Part shown: positions 38,701 to 51,442 of the stretch, piece after piece
Position numbering within the stretch: position 1 is the stretch's first letter
Layout of the letters: each line of letters starts with the position of its first letter
Origin: Loxodes magnus
Lineage: Eukaryota; Ciliophora; Karyorelictea; Loxodida; Loxodidae
Length of the DNA stretch: 64,000 bases
Direction: 5' to 3'
NCBI GenBank assembly: GCA_946699065.1
Contig: CAMPDV010000141.1
Coordinates: 248,001 to 312,000, forward strand
Position numbers and translations under genes: made by a program
Notes under the pieces: model-generated
Told to the model about the DNA's origin: nothing
What the model saw: only the letters and a program-made list of their open reading frames with translations
The model's database searches: none

Positions 38701-40514
38701 TTAAAATATTTATATTTATGTCTTTTAAACCTTTAGTGATAACTACTTCAATCTTATTTGTCTAACTTAAGTTTGCTAGTATTCTAACATCTCATTAACT
38801 TACTTCTATTAAACTTCTTTTTTATACCATCGAAATAAAAATGATAAGAGCATGTATAAATAAAGTAAATATAAGACAACACTATGCTTATGCTATATTC
38901 TGGATAGATATGAACTCCTAAGAATATATTCGTACTATTTATTAATTAAACCTAATTTAAATTGAAAGAACTTAATCATACTTAAATAGTGGGCTATCGT
39001 TATCAGTTTGCATTATACCAATAGAATAAACTTTAGTCATCATCTCATGGTTAATAAAAGAAAAAAAAGATGCAAATGAGATAAAAATGAAAAGCATTGA
39101 ATAAGATAACTTTATTAAGTCTACTGAAGATGGTAAATTAAATATAAGTATGTATATATTTAAGCATTATATCTTCACTAGACTTTAATATTAATGAAGA
39201 TGCTTATAATGTTGGAAATTAATATTAACAGCTTTTAAAACTTTTAACCATTTAATGAGCTCTAAAAGTAAAATCATCTACTTATAAATTTCAAGCTAAA
39301 AAGCTAGTTCTTAAACATTCTTGGGAACCTTTATAATCTATTCAACTAAAAAAGGATTTTAGGAAAGCTTTATTCTAATTTTGGTTATAATTATAATCTA
39401 AATATACCTATTTTACTACTAGCTTTCATATAGAAATGTAAATAATACCTAAAAGCATAAATAGACTTACTAGCATATATATTCATCTTTCTAAAGCTTC
39501 TTATTCTAAATTAATATATTCAATATACACCTTCAAGCTACCTTATAGCCTATTATTAAGACTTGCTTGACTAAGTATTTTATAAGCCAATAGATTCATA
39601 GAAAATGGGTAGTTAAACTATAAACGGTTTCGTTTGATAAGGACTATATTTCGAAAGTTTTAGCTAAATTTATCTATTAGAATTAAGATTTTGAAAGCCA
39701 TATCAGCTGTAGATATATAGCATCATAAAGATAGTATCTAAGCTTTACTATATTTGTGAAAGGTAAGCTTTCTAGACGATTTAGATCTCTTCTATTGTAT
39801 ATTAAGTTAGGTAGTTTCTTTCTTAATTATCAATCTTAGTTAAAATATCCCTTGAATATAAAACTTTATTCAAGTCATAGAAGAAATTAGCAAGTATTAA
39901 TATTCCTATTAATAGATATATCTGAAAGAGTAGACAATGCTATAGTAGTAAAATCAAGCTTATACTATTTAGAGTTTTAGACAGTTTGATTCTATAATTT
40001 TGGAGTGTTAAAGCTAGCTTAGTAAAAATAATCTAACTCAGATAAAATAAATTTTATGGCTTATGTTTGTTTCACTTTCAGAAGGCTTTTTGCTAGCATA
40101 CTAAATTACATATTTAGTGGTAAAAATATTTTGAATGCACTGCTTCAAATTAACTTTCTGTCTTTTAAACTGCTCATAACCTATAGCTGAATCTTCTAGA
40201 TCTATTAGATATTATAATCACCATATAAAATACCTATTAGGTTTGGCTTATATCTGACTTTATAGCTTCTATTTATGGACTTAATTATACTTTTAAAAGC
40301 TAATTTATCTTGCTACCTACTTAGATTATTTTAGCCTTATAATATACCTATTATGTATATATTAATTCATAATTAAGAAGCTTAAATAGTAATTAGCAGT
40401 ATGTAAGCTTTTGATATTTATAAGTATAAAGAGCGTTGCAACTGGCTAATATAATATCATTAGGATTTGATTAGGTAACCCTTTTTCAGATCAAGATAAT
40501 TAAAATTTAATAAA
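38701..40514. other. Intergenic AT-rich DNA
   Basis: 1.8 kb with no domain or repeat recognised. If the last kinase intron is wrong, the kinase reading frame would extend into this stretch. Confidence 0.35.
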
Positions 40515-40850
40515 TGAATTGGATTATAGAGCCCGTAGCACTCTCGTTGGTGCGAAGCTCTTTAAATTAATTTTATTTAATGTCGAACAATTTTTTTATG
40601 TCTCTCTATCCTTGTTTTCTCTTCCTGCAGTACGTCCCTGATATTTTTCCTTCCAAAGCATAGGATGCAATAAGCGATTACGGGTACATTTCCCCGACCT
40701 ATGATGAAGAAAGTTTCCTCCTGGCATTCAGAGTTCTCCAGCTTGTCACATCTTCTTTCTCTTCCTCCGATTTATCCTCCGTCCGCGCTCATTTTTTTGT
40801 TATCTTGCTGGGCCTCCAAGCAGCATCTGAAGGAAAAGGCTTTCCACCCT
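40515..40850 (+). mobile_element. Diverged hairpin-headed element, copy F
   Basis: The head TTATAGAGCCCGTAGCACTC...GGTGCGAAGCTCTTTAAA at 40522 is close to copies A-C. The tail CGATTACGGGTACATTTCCC then CGACCTATGATGAAGA matches one body module, but the rest of the body (about 40560-40640 and beyond 40710) is unrelated or strongly diverged. Confidence 0.55.
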
Positions 40851-40880
40851 ATTTAAATTATATACATAGTAAAGATACAA

Positions 40881-41425
40881 ATACTTTTAGTTATCCAAGC
40901 ACTATAGAAAAAGTATAAGAAGCAGATTAAATAGAAAGCTTAATAGATTAAGGGATTTTAGATTTGACAAAGCTATATAATAATCAAAAGACTAATACTA
41001 CTTTACTAGTTATATCCCATGACTGTATTAATGCTTTCTATGAGTCAATCGTAACTAAAAAAGAGTGGATAAATAAAAGAAGGCTTATTCCTTTTAGTAT
41101 AAATGTATTATAATATTTGATGATTCATTTTATACGAAAGCTAGCTTTTGATATCTGATTGCTTCACTTGGAAGTTTTATAGTCAGCAGTTTAATTTTTA
41201 ATTATTTAAGTATGCTAATGTTCTTTCTCTATTCTAAAATAGAATACTTTTTCTGTCGTTGTGTACTGTTTTTTAAATATTGTTGAATCTAGACATATTC
41301 TGAAATGATTTATGATCTATCTAGTTGTAGTATATTATAACACTCCATCTGATAAAGGTAGATTTTAAGCATGTTAATAAGATTCTAGCAGGTTATAGTT
41401 TCAAAACTTCGAAACTTCTGAGTGA
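40881..41425 (+). CDS. Possible protein-coding exon, hydrophobic C-terminal half
   Basis: One frame reads NTFSYPSTIEKVQEADQI, LVISHDCINAFYESI and EWINKRRLIPFSINVLQ, then alternating hydrophobic stretches, and meets TGA at 41423-41425. The start is not found and no family is recognised. The code makes open frames uninformative, so support is weak. Confidence 0.25.
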
Positions 41426-42342
41426 ACTGCCTTAAACTTGTCTTTAAGATACAGTAAGATTAGAGAAGTTAGGATCCTTTAGTTATGATTCTCTAAGCCT
41501 TATATATTTCCTTTTTTTGTTGAAGTGTGTATCTTCATATGTTCTCAAACTAGCTTAATACCAAACTCATTAAACTCAAAAGTTTAAGTTGAGAGATAAT
41601 GCTTTTATATCCAAAGAGTGTGCAACTAACTTCAAAGTAAATGAAAAAAGCATTACTAATTAGTCTAAGCTAAATGGTTAGCTCATGCTAGCATTTAAAA
41701 AGGCTAACTTAATGCTATTCTTAACTTCCATTTAGAATAAAAAAGTAAGAAGTTGTTTCTATTTTGGCTTTTAGATTCTAAGCATTGTTTAATAAAAGTA
41801 TCAAGTAAGAGAGATAGAGAAAGTATGGTTTGCTTATTATAAAAAGAAAGAGTTTCAATCAGAGAATTAATAACCAAGGATAAAAGCTATAAGTACAATC
41901 CAAACTATACTAAGCATTTAATAGCTTCTAGAAAGGTTCTTTAAACTTAAAAAGTGATATTAAAGCTAAGCTGCTATTAGTTATAAGCTTTATTTAAGAT
42001 CCTAAAATTTAAGTAATTAGCCTTTATATTTATTAAGCACTTGAAATTAATAAATAGATACATCCAGAAAATTTTAACTAAAGTAGACTTTAGTCTTCTC
42101 ACAGCTGATTATAAATAAATAGAGAATTGCATTATAGTAATTATAAGACTCTTTGGAATATTGTTATATGAGACTAACTAAAGGAAAGAGAATAATCATT
42201 TGATAAAATATCATCTCCAAGTTTCCTTTTTTTTTGATGAGTTTCATACTGGAAGATGAGAATTCATTTCGTTTAGAGGAGAAAAGAAAAGAAAAGATAC
42301 TTTGCGTTTTTTTTATTTTCTAGAATTAAAATTAAACAATAA
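41426..42342. other. Intergenic AT-rich DNA
   Basis: No feature recognised. Confidence 0.4.
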
Positions 42343-42415
42343 TGGAGAACTTGGGTATCGATCCCAATGCCTCTCGCATGCTAAGCGAGCGCTCTACCAT
42401 TTGAGCTAGATCCCC
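42343..42415 (-). tRNA. tRNA-Ala (AGC)
   Basis: 73 nt. Acceptor GGGGATC faces GTTCTCC with one U-U mismatch; D arm AGCTCAAATGGTAGAGC; anticodon arm CTCGC-TTAGCAT-GCGAG with anticodon AGC; T arm TGGGATCGATACCCA; discriminator A. T-rich sequence follows. Confidence 0.92.
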
Positions 42416-43310
42416 TTTATATAATATACATTTCGCTTATATATAAACAATAAAACATAAAAAAGAGAAAACAAGAAGGTAAGCTCGTTTTGATTAAGTA
42501 GGAAAAACGAAAATAGCAACAAGATCTTATACCCCAAAATCTAGAATCGATTCATTAATAGAGAAATAAAAAGCAAGCAGACTATCTATCCTTTCTAATT
42601 ATTCGATAAGAGAAAATAGTATAAACATACAGAAGATTAAACATTTTTTATATTAAGGAAATTCTATTCCTTAAAGTGCGTAAAACTGAGATTAATTATT
42701 TATCAGAATATTGGAACTAATTTATGCAAAATCTTAGTTTTATTAGATGAGCTTAAAAATAAAAAAAGCATATTCTGTTTATTTTAAACCAATTTTGTAA
42801 ATGAACTTCACTTAAGAAATCAAAATGCTATGTTTATCCAAATTTCGAAAACTAACTTTACTCTATTAGAACTGGAAGTTTCCTAGTATTGTTTTAAGAC
42901 TGCTAAATTAATTTTTAGGCACAGAAAATTTAAAATCCCTTAGATTTATATTATAATTTTAAAGACACACAATCAAAATTTGAAGCAGTGAAAATAGCAA
43001 AGCAAGGACTATTAATAAAGGTAGTCTAATGATTAAAGGAAGGGAAAGTAACTTAATTTGTTTAATCTAAAGAGTGTACTTATTATCAATGATAGGCTCA
43101 CTATTTAAATCCAATTCTACTTAGTCTGCCTCTCTAGAGGACATAGCAGTCTTCAAAACTCAAACTTAATAAATTAAAAAGTATAAAATCCTGGTATTTT
43201 CACAAGGTTCTAGAACTGAAAATTGAAAGGGTAATAATTAAGTAAAAAGCTTAGCTTTTATTATGATGATAAGGATATATATATTTAATTGAATAAATAG
43301 TTATAATATA
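42416..43310. other. Intergenic AT-rich DNA
   Basis: Holds the upstream regions of the divergent tRNA-Ala and RING/PLAC8 genes. No motif recognised. Confidence 0.4.
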
Positions 43311-44435
43311 ATGGAAGAGTAAGATTAATAACCTTATGCATGCTAAATTTGCTTTTCAGAATATAACTCGAGCAAATACATTCCTAAATTACTACCTTGT
43401 GGACATAGCTTTTGTTTAGTGTGCTTGAAAGATATATTTAACTCTTAAAACAAGCAAATAAAATGTCCTTTTTGTAAAATGACTTTTGGTTCTTTTCCTG
43501 ATTAAATTCCTTCAGTGTACTAAATGATTAACAAATAGAATTAGAGCAAGTAGGATAAAGATTAAGACGATAGAAAAGCGATATAAAAGTGTCCGAAGCA
43601 TAAACTTAATTAAGAAGTTTGGTGTCTAAAAGACTCCAAAGAAATATGTATAAGATGCTTATTGAGTGGCAAGCATAAAAATCACGAATCTATAGATATT
43701 TAACTCTATAGATCACAGAATTTTTAGAAAAAGCTAGAACTTAAATAAGAGGAAAATAAATTTGAAAATGAATGAAATATTGGATTTTTTTAATGCTTCA
43801 AAGATTGCAAATAAGGATTTAATGTTGGATGTCCACATTACAGCTTATATATGTCAGAAAAAACATTTTATTATCTAAAGCATGAATAGAACACTATGCA
43901 AAAATGATTAACATGTCTTTTCCCTTGTATTTGATATAGTGTAAATAGATATAAAATTAGGAAAATTTTGAAAATAAAGGGATCAATTTGTAATGATTTT
44001 CTTGCCTAATGCTTTTGCCATTGATGTGCAATTTATCAAGAAAGAGAGGAAGCTTACCAATAGTATACGAAAAATAACCATTAGAATCATTTATAATACG
44101 TCTTCGATGGGAAGTGGAAGGTCGGATTACTTGAGTGCTTCAAAACTCCAAGAAGACTTTGAACTTACCTTTTATTTCCGTATATTTCAAGTGTCTGCAG
44201 AGCATAAACAGTTTCATTTATGTTGCAAGAAGAACGCTAATGTTTACAGTACTGCTTGATATGTTTTTTTCCGATTCCTTGCTTCTGTATAAGTCGATAT
44301 AAAGTAAGAAACCACTTCCAAATTTAAGGATCATTTTGCTAGGATTTTATCACTTAATGCTTCTGTCATTGTTGTGCATCAGTTCAAGAATTTGAAGAAG
44401 TCTTTAGAGTTTACGGAGAATATTACTACAAATGA
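43311..44435 (+). CDS. RING / B-box / double PLAC8 protein
   Basis: Single exon, 374 residues, ATG 43311 to TGA 44433-44435. RING finger at 11-55 (C11-x2-C14, C30-x-H32, C35-x2-C38, C52-x2-C55). B-box at 94-125 (C94-x2-H97, C105, C113-x2-C116, H122-x2-H125). PLAC8 domain at about 155-248: W155, the Cys-rich core, RYKIRKILKIKGSICNDF and QCFCHWCAIYQEREE. A second PLAC8 copy at about 262-370: WKVGLLECF, RYKVRNHFQIQGSFCQDF, QCFCHCCASVQEFEEV; its first half has lost several cysteines. Trp codons 155, 199, 208 and 238 are TGA. RING plus B-box is the TRIM start of E3 ligases. PLAC8 (Cys-rich) domains are found in membrane-associated regulators of cell size and metal handling. I know of no described TRIM-PLAC8 fusion, but could not search. 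Confidence 0.88.
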
Positions 44436-45900
44436 TAACAAATATAATTAATTTGGTGCTTGAATCCGTTTATTTCGATCACTTCACTGATTTTCTTTTA
44501 ATAATTCAATTAAAAGGTTTATCTTTACAAGTGATGTCACTTCACTATATTCTTAATTAGCTTATTTTACAGATAGTGCTTAACTAGTGTATAAACGCTA
44601 TTGATAGATCTTTATACTTTAAAAAGAAAATTATAGTCAAACTTATATTAATAAAAATACCGTCTTAATGAGCAGTTCAATCTAAATTAGTACTAGACTT
44701 CATTCAGTAAAGATGCTCTTCAACCTTTTAGTCTTTTAGTTAACGTGGAATGAAATGGCTTAAACAAGGATTATATTAAGTTGGCCTTTCTTATTCAATA
44801 TTATACGACTATCACTTGAGTATTAAAAGATAACCCTTCTTACAATCAAATTGATGCATATATATAGCTCTTCATTTAAATAAGGTAATAAGCTATTTTA
44901 AAACTAGTTGCTATTAATTTATGAAAATTAGTGCTCGCCCTTTTTCAATTTGGAATGCCTTTTATTTATAACCAAATATCGATATCTTTCTATTGATTTT
45001 TTTATATATTAAAAAGTAAATTTTCATTCTTCCTTTTGCAGCTCAATTTTAGATTATACTTTGAAAATCTTTCAACAGAACTAACGCAAATCTTTGTGGT
45101 GTACTGTTCTCCAAATGAATAAAGTTCTTATTCCTATTTGATCTTTTATAAGCATCCTGTATACTTTTAGTTAGAATATAAACTAGTCAACCTGCAATTT
45201 AGTTTTTGAATTATAGATATCTAAGTAATCACTAGGAAGATAGTTATCAACCCTTTTAATGCATGTACTATGTATAGTTTAATATTAGTTAGGAATTAGA
45301 TTTATATACATTTGACATATATACGATTGCTTAGTAAACTAGCGAAAGTTTATACTTGATTTCAGCATAGAAATACCAAATTTTTTTCACTTACTTACTT
45401 CCTAATGTACTTGGATATAGTTTCAATAATTGACTTTCATGAGAAAATATAAAGTTTTAGATAGTTCTATTTGATGACTCATCTCTATAATTTACGATTT
45501 AAAGTGCTTTTTTGGTATTAGTGGATATTTTCAAAACTAACTAGTTTAAGTTGAATTTTTTAGTGAAATCTCACTTTTTATAATTTTCTATTACTACGTA
45601 ATCAACATCCATCCCATAACTTTCTTAAATGATTCTTATTTCCTTTAAATTCTAAAATTCATTGTTATGGTAATTTTATTTCTAGCAAGGGTATGAATCA
45701 TAACTAGCGATGAAGTAATCATCTCTATATTTCTTAATGATAGAGACATTCTAATTAATTTGAACTTTCGCGTTACAATTTCGGATTTATTCGAAAATTC
45801 TCTAGTTCTTGAAATTAAAAAATGCTACTTGTTTGGTAAATATTTAAAGCTCTAAGGTAATGAAAAATAAAGTTTTTTATCTATTTAAATAACATAAAAA
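44436..45900. other. Intergenic AT-rich DNA
   Basis: A minus-strand frame near 44900-45125 looks mildly protein-like (ERYRYLVINKRHSK) but has no support. Nothing else recognised. Confidence 0.35.
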
Positions 45901-45973
45901 AGCCTCCACGCGGGTTCGAACCACGGACCTTTCGCTTACTAAGCGAATGCTCTGCCAACTGAGCCATAGAGGC
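45901..45973 (-). tRNA. tRNA-Thr (AGU)
   Basis: 73 nt. Acceptor GCCTCTA pairs with the TGGAGGC side; D arm GGCTCAGTTGGCAGAGC; anticodon arm TTCGC-TTAGTAA-GCGAA with anticodon AGT; T arm CGTGGTTCGAACCCGCG; discriminator T. A run of five T follows on the minus strand. Confidence 0.95.
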
Positions 45974-47549
45974 TTATAAGTAATTAGATATACTTTCCTT
46001 AAATATAAATAGAGCAATCCTTAGAATTAGCAAATGATTAAATTCAGAAAACTGATCTATTTTTACCGAAGCACATGAAATTCCTCTTCGAGACAATTTC
46101 TAATTAAATAAATAATAAATAAGCTTCTCCTTTCTATCAAATGCATTTAGCATCATTATTTGTTCATATCATAATCGAGATAATTACTCTAGTTTCTAAA
46201 GCTATTACAAATAACGAATCATCATCAGATTCGAAATTTAAAAATCGTTTTTTTGATTAAGAGATTTAAGGGATAAGTTTGACTAAAATTATCAAGTTAG
46301 ATGAAGCTATAAAACAAGCTTATAGATACTCTTAGTTTAATATTATTAATAATATGAAAAATGTTTACTCATTTGCATTTACTTTGATAACCATACATTC
46401 TTTTTTTAAATAAGATAGATCAAGATTAATATGTATTATAGTGGCCTTTCTTCTTATGAGAATGAAACGAGAGGAGTTTTGTTTTTTAGTATAAAATAGT
46501 GAGAGAAAGCCTGAACTAAATTTCTGAATTTGCTTTTTTAAAACTTCAAGGATGAAAGAAAAGCTTTATGCATTATCCATCTCCATTTATCTATTCTCCA
46601 AACCATTTAAGCACACACTTAACTTCTCAATCATCCTTTATCTTACCAATCCATAATTATTTTATTAAGTAGATGTAGTTAAATATCTCATTACTACATA
46701 ACGTGAGATCTATTAAAAAAGGAAACTTAATTATTAACTTTAATAAGTAAAGCTTTAGCTTTTATTTCATTATATACCTATCAAGTTAAAATCATGTTTA
46801 AAAGTATTCGCATATGCTTTTGGTGTAAGTATTAAGCAAATTAGATTATTGACTTTTTATTAATTTAGAATATGAAATTAATAGTTCTTATATAGAGAGA
46901 TTTATAATGAAGAATCGCTGCTTCGAAATAGTTGCTTTTACTAGAAATAAAGTTAGTCGAGGTTAAATCAAATTCTTTCAATATTCAATCAAGCTACTAT
47001 AGTTAAACTCTTTTTTCTCAATAAGCAAAAGTTGGGCAATTTATTATTTGCTCATTTAAGATTCTTTTTAAGTTAAATAAAAAGAGTATTTTGGAAATGC
47101 CAGTCTAACCTCTTATGATGCTTTTCAAGCAAATATTTTCGTATTTGATGACTATCATACTTTACTCTATACATCAGAAGCTTTCAGATTTTTTTCTCAG
47201 TGTCATGATCAAATTTTTCTTACTATAACTATTTCTGAATTTTGGACTTAAATTTTGCTTTAAATAGAAGAAATATTTCCCTTTATTTAAGTTTGTCTCT
47301 AGATCTCACAATTATTATTTTTAAATCAAGGAAGAAAACAAATCTTTATAACTAATTTATGCTTCCTAAAGATATTGTATAATAAGAACTTTATGATTCA
47401 CTTATTTGAAACTGATTAGATTTAAGCTTAGTTACCTAACTTTAGTGAAAATACGAAAATTAGATATCGATTTGAAAAACTTCCTTCTCCATGTAAATGA
47501 TAAAGCTTCTCTTCTAATTTGAAGAGAAAGGATTTTCATATAAATACAT
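45974..47549. other. Intergenic AT-rich DNA
   Basis: No gene or repeat recognised. Confidence 0.4.
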
Positions 47550-48008
47550 AAATTTTATTATAGAGACTGTAGCACTCTCGTTGGTGCGCAGCTCTTTAAA
47601 AAAAATGTTTCATACTGACAAGAATGTTTGTTACTGATAAAATTATCAGATACTGGTAGACCTTGTTCAATACTGGTATAATTTTAGAATACTCGTAATC
47701 TTTAATACTTGCTGGAGGTTCAAGGACATGGCAGGATTGTGTCTCATTGCATCACCAAAGCAGAGGAAGACATAAAGTCGATTATGGGTACTTAATTCCC
47801 CACCTCTGATTTAGCTCGCAATATTATTTCTTTTTCGTTCCAGAATTAAATCCAAATTAAGCCAGTGCCGAAGGTCTAAGAATCTTATGTCTCGAGGCCA
47901 AAGCAAAGCAGAGGAAGACATAAAGTCGATTATGGGTACTTAACTTCCCCAACCTCTGATGAAGATGACCTTGTTGTTCATCTTCGAACAACTATGGCGG
48001 TTTTTAAA
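47550..48008 (+). mobile_element. Hairpin-headed element, copy C
   Basis: Full-length relative of copies A and B: TTATAGAGACTGTAGCACTC...GTGCGCAGCTCTTT head, both CAAAGCAGAGGA/CCTCTGAT modules, and TATGGCGGTTTTTAAAAAAA at its end. AAATACAT occurs on both sides (47541 and 48010 regions) and may be a short target duplication, but A/T bias makes this weak. Confidence 0.65.
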
Positions 48009-49276
48009 AAAAATACATTATAAAGTAGATATTTTGCTTTTGATAAACTAATTTATTATACCATTTATTATTGCATCTGTAAATATTTATTCATTGTAAC
48101 TTGTCAGAGTGTAATTGAAAAATAAACACACAACCTGGTATTTTGATAGTTATACATTTTATCTAACAAAAGGGTAAACATTATTGTTGAACTTTCCCTT
48201 TTCTTAAACTAGATTGTCTTGTGATTTAAACTAAGGAGCTATTAGATAAATAGATCTTAGAAGTTTTAGCTCTTTTAAAATCCTATTCTTAGATAGAAAA
48301 TGATTATAATGGTTTTATTTCTATAAGGTAGCTATAACCTTTCAAACCTTAAAAAATCTAAATAACTAATTAATTTTATCAACTAGTAAATTAAGAATTT
48401 TGCTTCATAAAGTTGAATCATAAACGATAAAATAAAAAATTGAAGTCTCGTATAAAGAAAATCAAAATGGGAACTACAAAAGATATGAAGCAGTATAGTG
48501 ACTTTTAATTGTATAAGAGTCAACCATTTTGATGGAAAGGATTTAGTGCTTATACCCAAAATTAAGGGAACTTCTCATATTTGGAATGCTTTGAACAGCT
48601 TCATTTACAAATATTCTTCTTTATATTTCTATAATTCAAATTAGATTTAACTTGCTATCTCTCTATTTGAATGATGTTTAGATATATAAAAGAAAGAAAT
48701 GATAAAATATAACTGAATAAAAAGCATTAATAGCTAGAGAAGAGTGACAGTCTATTCATAGTTTCAAAGTTTAGTTCCTCATTTGAATGAAGAGAGTAAA
48801 TATTGGTAAAATAATAGATTGGATAAATCAGGTCAATTACTAAAAAGACACTATAAAGATATAAAAATAGAAATAACTGGCTAGGAAAGATAATAATAAA
48901 TAGCCTATTAGCAACTTTATTTTTAGATAGCTACTCCACCCTTATCAGTTTAGCTAAATAATTTACCCTTTTGCTTTTTCAATTTTTTTATAAACAACAG
49001 CTTTAAATAAATTCTAGAGATTCTTTCTAAACTAAGTTAAAATATAATAGAAAGGAGCAATAGTAATTTGCTACTTATATTTGGCTTTTAAGTACAATTT
49101 ATGAAGATTCGTATTTCAGGTCAAAGTACAATCTTTTAAAACTCTTTTTTTGTCTCATAAACACTGAGGCTATTTATACAAAAAGTCACTTGCTATTTTA
49201 ATTTATATCTTCGTTCTTTTTTTTATTTTTCAGTTAAAAATTGAAATTTTTAAAATAGAGATCAAAGTATAAAATA
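48009..49276. other. Intergenic AT-rich DNA
   Basis: No gene recognised. Confidence 0.4.
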
Positions 49277-51160
49277 ATGAAGAAAATGTAAAATTAAGGA
49301 TGAAGATTGGAAAAATAAAAAAATAAAGATCGAAAGCAAATAAAATTAGATGACCTAAAGGAGTAAAGCTTATTACAAATATCCAGCTCTAGAGTTTAAG
49401 CTATTTAAAATACTGGCACTGATATAGAGATAAAACTTTAGTCATAATAAGTAAAAGCAAAACAAAGCACGATATTATAAGAAGATACAAATGATCAAAA
49501 ATAATTAGATCCAAGTAAAATATTTCAAAATAAAAGAACTTTGGAAATTTTTAAGGACGAAGAGCAAGATTTACAATAAAGTTAAAAAAAGTAAAAAAGA
49601 GTCAAACAAAATATTTGAACAAATACATATATACAACAGCAAATATTTTAGTTTTTAAAGAGTAAAGATATATGTATTTTTCAGTAGGTTAACAAACAGC
49701 TCAAGAACTTCAAATATCATTTCAAAAAACTAACTATAAAAGAGTTTACTAATAATTAGCAATATTTAAAAAACAGAATTTAATGAACCCTCAAATAAAT
49801 CTAAAAATACGATATCAAAATACTAAACTTAAATTTAAGTTACTTGATGAAGAAAGATTTAAGAGATAAAATTTAAAATGCCTTCTTCAATAGTTTGCAA
49901 ATAAAATAAAAATAGCAAAGTTATTCGAAGGAAAGTTTGCCATTTTTAGAAGAAATTAAAATATCCAGGATTGATAAATTAGACGATTTAGATATAAAAA
50001 TTATAAATTTTTGCTTAAATTTGAAAAAATTATATCTATATGATATTGCATTGGAAGGAGATTAAAGTTTACATTTTTTGGAAAATTTAGTAAATTTGTA
50101 GGATCTTTTTATATGATGCGATTTCTATAGCGGTATAACAGGATCATTTCTCATCGATTACTGCACAAAAATGAACTTAAAAATATTAGAAATTAAAAGT
50201 ATCAAAATTAATTACAATTACATAGTACAATTCGTTAGAATAAAAGGAAGTAGCTTAGAAGAAATCACTATTAATAGTAATGAAAATTTCGACAAATATA
50301 TCGAGTATTGTCCAAACTTAAAAAGCATAAAAATCTTCATCGCATATTTTTTGAAAGATAAATTTTTATAATAGCTCAATATGAAAATAATCAAGCAATT
50401 TACAATCATACAAAATTAAAACTTTTCGCCTTGATAATTTAACTAAATATTCGATCATCAAAATCAATCATTAACAGACATTTCTTTAAACGATTGTGAA
50501 TGCTTTGATGATGATAACTTGACTCTTTTAATGAAAAACTTTCATAATTTAAAAATATTAACTTTGTATAGCTTACCAAGAGTTACTGATAAAGGTATTA
50601 TCTAAATAGGTATGCAAGGTAGAAATTTAGAACAAATAAGTCTTGACTGCTAGAAAGGAATTGAAAATATAACTTTGAGGTTCGTTTTCTAAAACTGTAT
50701 ACATTTATAAAAAATTTAGCTTTATTCCATGAAAAGCATCGATTTAAAAACTTTGATAGTAATATAGCAAAAATGCTTAAAATTAGCTAATTTAAGTTTG
50801 ATTTGCTGCTAGTTACCAGAAAAAAAATACATGAATGAGATCGTAAAAATAACAGGCTTATAAATATTGGAACTACAGAAATGTAGCATTTAAAACGAAG
50901 ACGTTAAGTTAATAGTAGCTAACTGTAAAAATATTAAATCATTAGATCTTTAGTTTAATGATAGGATAAAAGGCGAAGCTTTTCCTATTTATAACTAATT
51001 CAATCAAATATTTCCTTTTTATAACAAACTAAAATATTTAAAAATTAAAGAAACTTCTATAGAAGAGAAATGAATCATGATGTTTACATAGCAATTTTAA
51101 GGAATAATGATAGAATCTAGCTACTATGGAAGAAGGGAGGTCAATTTTAGTTTAAATTGA
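49277..51160 (+). CDS. F-box / leucine-rich-repeat protein
   Basis: Single exon, 627 residues, ATG 49277 to TGA 51158-51160. A polar N-terminus is followed by an F-box-like helix set at about 113-150 (IQQQIFQFLKSKDICIF, QQVNKQLKNF). About 450 residues of irregular LRRs follow: INFCLNLKKLYLYDI, MNLKILEIKSIKIN, CPNLKSIKIFIAYF, SLTDISLNDCECFDDDNL, RNLEQISLDCQKGIENI and CKNIKSLDLQFNDRIKG, the 24-28 residue type of FBXL proteins. The family acts as substrate receptors of SCF (Skp1-cullin-F-box) ubiquitin ligases. Two shadow ORFs at 50171-50409 are parts or antisense of this gene. The Trp before the F-box is TGA, a codon this gene also uses as stop. Confidence 0.8.
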
Positions 51161-51442
51161 GATAAAGGAGCATAAACAAATAAATAAAGCTTTATATTAA
51201 GACTAATTGAAGTTTTCTTTTCACTTAAAACGGTTTATTTTGATCATAACATTTTGTCATTCTCTTGCATATTTATTAATATAAGTATCTTAAAGTCAGA
51301 TATTTAATCTTTTTTATCGCTTTTTCTATTTTTGAGATGCACTCAATCTTTTATTCGGTTATATAACTACATTCTGATTTTTCTCTTTCAACGTAGCCTC
51401 ATTTATCTGAAAAAAGGAAACTTCGAACATTTTAAATTGAGC

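Noticed and set aside
43993-44259. 88-codon ORF on the plus strand
   Set aside because: Off-frame shadow of the RING/B-box/PLAC8 gene.
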